From: Zoroaster sp. YZ-2022
Taxonomy: Eukaryota > Echinodermata > Asteroidea > Forcipulatida > Zoroasteridae
Length of the DNA stretch: 64,000 nt
Reading direction: 5' to 3'
Assembly: GCA_029582265.1 (NCBI GenBank)
Contig: CM055830.1
Location: 28,065,771-28,129,770, forward strand
A program made the translations under genes and the position numbers. The notes below the pieces were generated by a model, which saw nothing but the letters and a program-made list of their open reading frames with translations, was not told the origin of the DNA and made no database searches. The stretch's first letter is position 1. Each line of letters begins with the position of its first letter. This document shows positions 56,991 to 64,000 of this stretch, piece by piece.

Positions 56991-57552
56991 AAACATGAAG
57001 AAATGCTCTTCAAACTCACCTCAAGATTCTATGCCACCTACAGATGCCTCTTCTGAAGTTTAAAACCATGCAACTTGCATTGGCGAAATTTTATAGACAT
57101 TTTAAGTTTGGAAAAATGCAAGATTGAACTAGTAAACATGGAAACTGCTGGATTTCCCAACAATGCATTGAGCACATACACAATGACCCTCCTGCTACCG
57201 GTAAAAAACGAAAAACAGGCAGTATAGCGCCACCTAGCGATTTTTAGCGTACCAAATGTATGTAGGATTTTGTCTTGTGGGGGCTCAAAGAAAATTTTAC
57301 TCTCACAAATCAACTAGGCCTAGTATTAATATATGCGTATATATGTAAAAAAAATCGAGGGACCACCTCTTGGGGTGGCGGGGCTCGAGCCCCCTTGGGT
57401 GCCAGATTGTTTCATAATTTTACAGTTCCAGCAATGCCTCAGGTATAGATACAAACATTTAGTTGAAGATGTAGTAAGTTCTACTGAGAATAATGGAAAA
57501 TCTGAAGCACGGCGCTTAATGTTATTCTCAATTGTATATATACATGATGCCA

Positions 57553-58200
57553 AACAATGATGAACTCAAAGAATGATGTCCCAAGAAAAGTTTGTCTGTT
57601 GATCCAAAAGGGGAGTGAGAAGATTGTTTTTCATAAGTTGTTTTACTACAGCCAGACATTTGCTCAATCATTCAGCCAGTTCCTGCAGTATTATTATACA
57701 TACATTTTTGTAATAGATGAATATTTAGATAAAAAGATACTGCAGTTCCTGACTTATACAACATTCTAAAATGATTGATTAAAATTATTCTCTATTATAT
57801 AATACAGAGCTAAACAGTGACGGACTAAATGATGTTCGCATTAAAAACGTCTGATCCAAAGGGTAAGATTATGTTTTGTCTGATAAATGTAGTAATTTTA
57901 CTGCACTGGGCAGTACATTGCTCGTTCATTCAGCATGTAGCTGCAGTAATGTCATACTTAATTTGTGATAAATGAAGATTTAGATAAAGATGCTTAGTTT
58001 TCTTGCTTATAATAAATGATATAAAATTAACTTTACCTTTAAATTACTCTCTATCTATTTGAACCAAACAATGATGGACGAATGATGATATTTCACATGG
58101 AAGGATTTGTCTGATTCAGAGGGTATGTTGCTTTTCATAATTGGTTCTACGAGACCTATTCTCCTGAGTGCTTCCAAACATTTCAACAAGCACAATTGGA
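57553..58200. repeat. Degenerate tandem repeat, about 255-bp period
   Basis: Three diverged copies start near 57553, 57811 and 58064. Each begins AAACA-TGATG-AC, then GTCTGAT(C)CA-AGGG and, in the first two, CAGTA-T-TATAC...TAGATGAA-ATTTAGATAAA. The reading frame in the first copy is not kept in the others. Confidence 0.55.
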
Positions 58201-58607
58201 GCTAGATTGTAGAAATTCTCCCATTTATTTCAACTGCAATATAACGGCTAGCATCTCAGTGCCGGTATGCAATTTGTTTGCACAGAATTCATATCATACC
58301 TTTTTTTGTCAGAAAAGTGAGCAACATTTTTATGTTATCATTTTTACAAGATTATTTTCAACAGGACATTGTGGTTAATGTGCAGCTCTTCCAACTGAAA
58401 ATGCATATTAGTGAGATATTGAACTGCATTAGCGAACTCTGATTTGAGTAATGATTATATATCCATAATTTCCTGAATATTTTTGGTTGAGAAGTTTAAA
58501 GTGAATGTTTCAAAGTACAAAATTTATTGGAATATAGAGAGAGCTTTATAGGCTGTTGCCAATAATTCATTCAAATTCACAGATAATCCCAAAGCTTAAT
58601 CTGAACA

Positions 58608-59392
58608 AAGGCGACAGCCTGCAGGTTGTCTGATATAGAACATACTTCTGGGACAAGTGGTACATGGCATGAAGAGAATAACCAAAAGGTAATGCTTCTC
58701 TTTTTATTTACAGTTATGCATTATTTGTTGTACAAAAGCTATGGAGATACTTCTGTTCTGTGTAATGACATCACAATATGGCTCAGGAATGTGGACATTT
58801 TCATTACCCAGCAAAAGACCAAATATGTTTAATTTCTCCCTATTACTATACACTAACTGCGACAAATAGTAAGCTGTGTCCTACATGTATTCAAATCCAT
58901 AACAATTCTATTGCATGGCTCCTTTAAGTGTAATTAAGGTTGTGCTCGGCCAATATTAAATGCTGAAATAAAATCTTCTATCACAAAATGCACATCACTA
59001 CGGCAGGAGCATTGCTAACAGAAGAACCTGATGCAGTTCAACAAAGAAGTTGTGGTCAACCTCCACCCAACAGCAAAATGACGGCTCTGCTGTTGTCTGA
59101 TATAGACTTATTACTAGCTATGTGGACAAGTAGCTGAAGAGGATACCCAAAAAGGTAATATAATCATCTTTTATTTATAGGTATACACTTTTTATTTTAA
59201 TGTTGCAGCTATTTCTTTAGTGGTGTAATTAAATAATACTCAAGACAAAATACAAAATAAAATCTTCATCTATCACAAATGCAGGTATTGCTGAACAACC
59301 TGAGGAAGTTCCCACTAGATGCTGTAGATCAGCCTCCACCAATCCAGAGGCTCTGCAAAGAGAGGTTAAATAAATCACAAAAGGTGAGGTTT
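58608..59392 (+). pseudogene. Duplicated two-exon-like unit, diverged
   Basis: Segment X (TTGTCTGATATAGA...GGACAAGT...ACCCAAAAGGTAAT) occurs at about 58625-58690 and 59092-59156; segment Y (AAATAAAATCTTC...CTATCACAAA-TGCA then G-ATTGCT-A) at about 58964-59060 and 59263-59392. The second Y has acceptor-like AAATGCAG, an open 33-codon stretch VLLNNLRKFPLDAVDQPPPI...LNKSQK, and donor GTGAGG. The first Y and second X have lost the frame. It looks like a tandemly duplicated gene fragment, mostly decayed. Family unknown. Confidence 0.4.
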
Positions 59393-59619
59393 TGAATAAT
59401 CCTTTTGCTGTGGATGTTTATGCAATTTTGAGAGGACTTTGCGTATTCATGTTTCACACATAGCAGTTACTGTGGACACAAAAGATGTCGGCGAATGCCT
59501 GTTGTAAAATTCTCCTTCCACAGCAAACTGGGTAGGTTTTTAGTAATTCTTGACCATTAGTAGTTGACCTAAATGAATCAATCTGAATTACTAGCAATTT
59601 GTGTTACTTGTTCTTTCAG

Positions 59620-60490
59620 AAAAAGGCATTTATTTCTTTGTATATATTTAAACAGATAAAAAACGGTGCAGATCAGGTTGAACAAAAGAAAACCAGAGAC
59701 CAGGAGGAACCTATATACTTAGTCCATATTAGTCCAGAAATGCACAATGGGAAAAGTGTTCAGAGAAGTTTTCTGAGGAACAGAGACAAGAAATGTTCCA
59801 AGAACTTTTGGGACATGAGCTATGACCTGAGCAACTGGCATTGACTGGCTCGTACAACGTGGATGAAGAAAAAGAAGAGGTCCTTCACAACACCAAACCC
59901 GGTCGAAATTAGCGCAGAATGTACTCTAAAGTGGCGGTTCGGGATCAACACAAAGTGTGCAAATGTTTTCTTGCTGCGATGGGGTATCAATGGCGACCAG
60001 GTTCTTAAAATCTTGCTCTGAAAATGTCCAGGAAGGATGGGGGTTGTAGTCGGTCTTGGCATGGCGACGGCGTGATCAACATGTACCACAGAACAAATTT
60101 GATGAAATTACGCAAACATGTAATAGATCATAATGAATCCTTTAAACCGGGTCTCACATTAGGCAGGACCATGCTCTAACAGGGGTACCTTCCATCCGAC
60201 CTATCAATATGTTCAATGCATCAGGTCTTCAATGAGGTCAACGAGCATCTGGCCAAGACCAAATTTCCTTCAATACTACTACAAGGTATTCAGCTCTATG
60301 AATATTCTTTCCTGAAATGACCTGTAAAACATGCCTCATCCGAACAAAAATCCACCACAAAATCGGGGAGACCCCCCCAAACTGCAGTCCCTGTCCCCTT
60401 TGCGCTTGTGCTGGATATGTTGAACAAAAACCAGAGCTGCCCAAACAAGGGCGCTCTCAATCAAACAGGGGATGAAGAATGACCAAGTCC
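59620..60490 (+). pseudogene. Broken coding region with a KCSEKFSEEQRQEMFQ motif
   Basis: An acceptor-like TTCTTTCAG at about 59619 precedes the region. One plus-strand frame reads QWEKCSEKFSEEQRQEMFQE, then after an in-frame stop NVDEEKEEVLHNTKPGRN, another stop, then VRDQHKVCKCFLAAMGYQWR. Further on, DHNESFKPGLTLGRTML and YLPSDLSI can be read in shifted frames. K-C-x-KF-E-RQ followed by VCK-FFL-x-G and an HI-SF...YL-DLS block resembles a multicopy family of uncharacterised, probably transposon-related proteins common in invertebrates (recalled pattern, not verified). Stops and frameshifts argue for a pseudogene, although low sequence quality could add breaks. Confidence 0.4.
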
Positions 60491-60499
60491 TTGCCTGTG

Positions 60500-63400
60500 A
60501 CATGAAAAAAGACTTTGCATGCCAAAAATTCCCCAAACTTTTATTTCAGAAAACTTTGTTTTTAAACGACTTCGCTTCCCCTAAAAGATACCAGGGGGGT
60601 GTTCGGACGGGGGAGAAGCGGGGGGAAAGCCTAAATGTTGAAGTGATATTTGACTTTTCTTGGCCAAATATCCAGGAGGTAATCCTCTTTGCTGATAACT
60701 GGTGCCCAAAAAAAAAAACTGGGCTTTTTCGTTTTCCCAAATGTTAAAACCTTCCTTGGCATCACCTGTTTTCTCTGAAGTACTTAGAACCGGGCCCCAT
60801 ACTTTCATGGCGGCAGATAGTGTCAGGTCCATCACCACCAAGTTGAAAAGCAAGGCGGGTTTATGTTTTCCCAAGACTTTTCGAGCTCATAGAAAACCCA
60901 AACAGCAAAAGGCCCCCCTTTGATCCAAACAGATTTTTATTTGAACCCCGGGCCAAGAAGACATCAGTCTTCTCAGGATATCAAGGTTTTAGTTCGGGGG
61001 GCTAAACAAATGCTCTAAAGACATCTCATAATCAAAACTTTTTGGGACTAGGTTTCCCTAAAAAAGGTTTCTCCGCGTTGACAGTAAAAATGGAGAATGG
61101 TGAAGCCCCGCTAGCATCGCCAGTGATGGAAAAACCTGGGGGCAACTTTTTGGAAAACTGACGTGACCCCCAGCATGACCCCCTTTTAAAAGGCAGTTTT
61201 TTTGAACCTCTGGTAAATGACAAATCAGGGGATTGGAAACTGTTGAAGACTAAACAGACTTACAATTTGCAGTGGCGCCGCAATTTCAGTGTTATTCCCC
61301 GAATACAATCGCAGCTATGGCAGACTTGGGTAAAAAGTAGGAAAAAAAGGGGAAATTGAATTTATTGCTACTTTGTTTTGGCAAAAAAACCCTTGTTTTT
61401 GCAAGGACCTTCTCTACCAAAACAGTGGAATATTTTAAAATCTTTTTATCTTTAAAAAAAAATATTATTTTCAATTTTTTTTATCTGAAATTTTTTCTTA
61501 AATTTGCTTTAAATAAAGTTTGCCGGGTGTTAAATGTAACCCCCAAGAACGGGACACAACCAACTTGTTTTTGTGCCTCTTCATATTCATTTCAAATCAA
61601 TTCGCACATTTAAGTGTCATTACCCTTTTTGGGAAAAACACAATGGAAGGGAATTTGGTTTGTTTAAAATTTAACAAAAGGTTTGCCCCGAACAAATAGC
61701 TCCCCAAAATTTTCCACCCTATCTCATGAAGGTTTTACTATATTCCTGCCTATTTTTTGGCAAAATGTTGTTGGGTTCTTTTATAAACTTTTACAAATAC
61801 TTCAAACCTCCCCCAGTTTATCTTAAAAAAATTGTCTTTTATGGACTAGCCAGTTGTTTGACTTGTAATTAATTGGGCCAACTTTAAAGTAAAATTTAAC
61901 TTGAAAACTTTTATGAGTTACCATTTTCCCCAGCTGTATGATGGGGAGAATTTGAAAAAGGTTTTTAAAGCAAAGCAAAGAGATGAATATAAGGGGCATT
62001 TTTGAAATCCTTTTACGTTTTTTTTATGTTTTTTTACATTTGATGTTTATTTCACAAAATTGTACCATCATCATCGACATCCCCTCATCCCCCCCGCACT
62101 TCACCATCATTAACCCCCCACCAACCACAACATCCCCCCAAACATCCCCCCTCACCACCATCGTCTAAACTTTGTTGATTTGTTTTTTAAATTTTATTTT
62201 TCCAAAAATGATATGGGGCCGTAACATATTTTCCCTTGTTTGTCATTTGACAAATTTTTTGGGGAAAAGTTGACCGCAATAAATGCTCATTGTGCCGCCT
62301 CTCAATTGCGGGCAATAGTTGCAAGTACTGGTTAATAGAAAGAACCGGATTGTCTCCTATCTTATTTTTTGGGTAATTGATGTTTTAAACAGTTTAATTT
62401 TTCCATTTTTTTTGAGTGGGGTTCCCTTTTTGTGTTTATGTGATTTGTTTCCCCTAATAAAAAGGGGTCATTAAGGTTTCATCTGGTTTTCGCCCGATGT
62501 GGTTTTTTAAACCCTAAACTTGGACCCAATTTTTAAAGTGACCTCAAATTTATTTAAACAATGTTACCAACAACGTTTCAAATTTTTTTTTTAAAATGTG
62601 AAAAACTCTATTGGGAACTTTTCAAACTACCCCCGGGGCCCTGGGGGGTTAGTTTCTCCCGAATGTTTTGACCTTTTTGAATGCAACAAATGGTTTTTGG
62701 AAATATTTTGGGGTATGTTGGTTTTGTTTATCAGTGGCCAATGTTTGTTTCCCGCTTGTTTTCTTTTTTGGTTTGCGAAAGGATTATAAGTCGTTGTTTT
62801 GTTTATCTTTTTTTGGGAAACAGTTTGGTAGTTAGATGACACTTTTTTGTTACGTTGTTTATCTCAGCTAATAATTTTGTGAGAAATTTGACGTATTTCT
62901 GTGAAATCTTCCCCATTGTTGGTGTTTCTAGCATATCGCAAGTTTCTCAGTGATAAATCTTTCCATTTTGGGGTGATGGGGTTTTTAAATGGTAATAAAG
63001 TTTCCGTAGGTTTGTTACCTTTTTGTCAATGCCACCATGTTTGGATTGATCAGCCTGTTGTCTATTTTACGAGATCGATAATGTTAGTCCAAAATTTTCC
63101 CGGGCTGGCTGTTGTAATTCACAACCGATTTTATTTCCAAAATTGGGAAAAAATTTCTGTTGAATTTTTTCCAGAAATTTGGGGGTTTTGTTGATAAACT
63201 ATGGATAGTTGGTTTTGGGCGATGGCATTGCATACACAGTTTATTCCCCAGTTTATTGCGGATATTTGACTTTCCCAAAACAATACTTGTGATGTTAAAA
63301 AATTTTTGAAATTTTTTCCCTTTAGTTTTCAGTATATCTGTTTTGCGGACATATGCGGTTACTGGGGTAGAAAAAGTCTTCAACAAAGGGGGATCCCGTT

Positions 63401-64000
63401 GGTGGGGTTTTTAATTCTCAAAAAACTGTTGGGAAAGTACATGCCTGTGACCCGGATGAGATATGCCGAGTGTGTTTGTCAAAGGGGGTTGTTTCGCATT
63501 TTGGTTTGGGCTTTTAATTAAAAGGATGGTTTTTGTAATATCTTATCGAACTCGGTGTATTTTGATTGATGTTTGTAATAATCCAACCTGTAGGTAGTCG
63601 GGCGGGTTTATAAGAGTGCCTCCCTTTATCATGATTTGATCACGATTTCAGGGGTTTTTCCTCAGATATTTGGGGCTGATGTTCGGGTTTTCATGTTCTT
63701 TCCGGTTCTCAAAATGTGGAAAATTTTTTTGTGGCTTCCCAAAAAGTTTCAAGTGTTGCACCTGTGTAGTTTTTGGGTTCCAAGTGGATGGTGGTTTTAA
63801 CAGATGGTTTTTTGGGAAAGGGTTTTTTTGTATCAAATTTAATTTTATTCGTCAATTTACTCAAAAGAGTTGAACGGGGTTGGGTTTTCAGGAGTTGGGA
63901 AAAAGTTTAAAACCTTACCCAACATTTTTTTTTTTAATTTGAGAAGTTTTTTTTGGAAGGTTTGTGATGTTTTTCACTTTTTTCTACTTTTTGTGTATTT
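60500..64000. other. Homopolymer-rich tail, suspected low-quality sequence; no gene supported
   Basis: From about 60.3 kb runs of four or more identical bases become very frequent (AAAAAAAAAACTGGGC, GGGGGGTGTTCGGACGGGG, TTTTTTTTGGAAGG), unlike the preceding 60 kb, and no repeat family seen elsewhere in the window is recognisable here. No open frame longer than about 100 codons and no family motif was found. Genes here, if any, cannot be called. Confidence 0.5.

Overview
The window is metazoan nuclear DNA: short phase-compatible exons in long AT-rich introns, GT/AG splice sites, tRNA-derived SINEs, and a very high load of non-autonomous DNA transposons. SINE style, TACATG-word richness and element types suggest a marine invertebrate; an echinoderm or other invertebrate deuterostome is plausible, but nothing here proves the phylum.

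Plus strand, about 6.1-33.9 kb: the C-terminal part of a leucine-rich-repeat Flightless-interacting protein gene (LRRFIP1/2 family). Eleven exons are visible (6157, 7489, 12378, 17876, 22343, 23381, 25463, 31513, 32610, 33531, 33831), all joining in frame and ending at a stop at 33933-33935; about 396 residues can be read. The exon(s) with the initiator ATG lie before the window or were not recognised. Minus strand, about 51.4-41.8 kb: an aldo-keto reductase (AKR) gene of at least eight exons with the full Asp-Tyr-Lys-His tetrad and exact family spacing; its N-terminal exon was not found, and it has two candidate last exons (42842-42993 and 41774-41865). The two genes are convergent. From 55.4 kb on the plus strand a new gene may start (a 24-codon first exon with a mitochondrial-presequence look). 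At 59.6-60.5 kb there is a broken coding region, and from about 60.3 kb to the end the sequence looks homopolymer-inflated, like poor-quality reads.

The introns and spacers are where the unusual material lies. (1) Many elements are bounded by TTAA plus CCCTCCTAC or CCCTAAC termini (piggyBac-like target preference); they share ends, but each subfamily is internally built from one short word repeated in both orientations (TTTTGAC, ATTCAAATGG, AATCCTCC, CCAACA, GGCCACT). (2) A roughly 5-kb element at 26410-31383 with hAT-like ends holds 22 near-identical copies of a 160-bp unit; a related 1.36-kb element at 37185-38544 carries one diverged copy of that unit, so the array appears to have arisen inside a transposon. 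Joins between units vary at one fixed point. (3) Several hAT-type elements have exact 8-bp target duplications, including a 2.3-kb one that split a SINE at 1531-3832. (4) A family of tRNA-Leu-derived SINEs has at least eight copies; one directly abuts an AKR splice donor. (5) Two copies of a 0.4-kb near-perfect palindrome lie in opposite orientation 1.3 kb apart.
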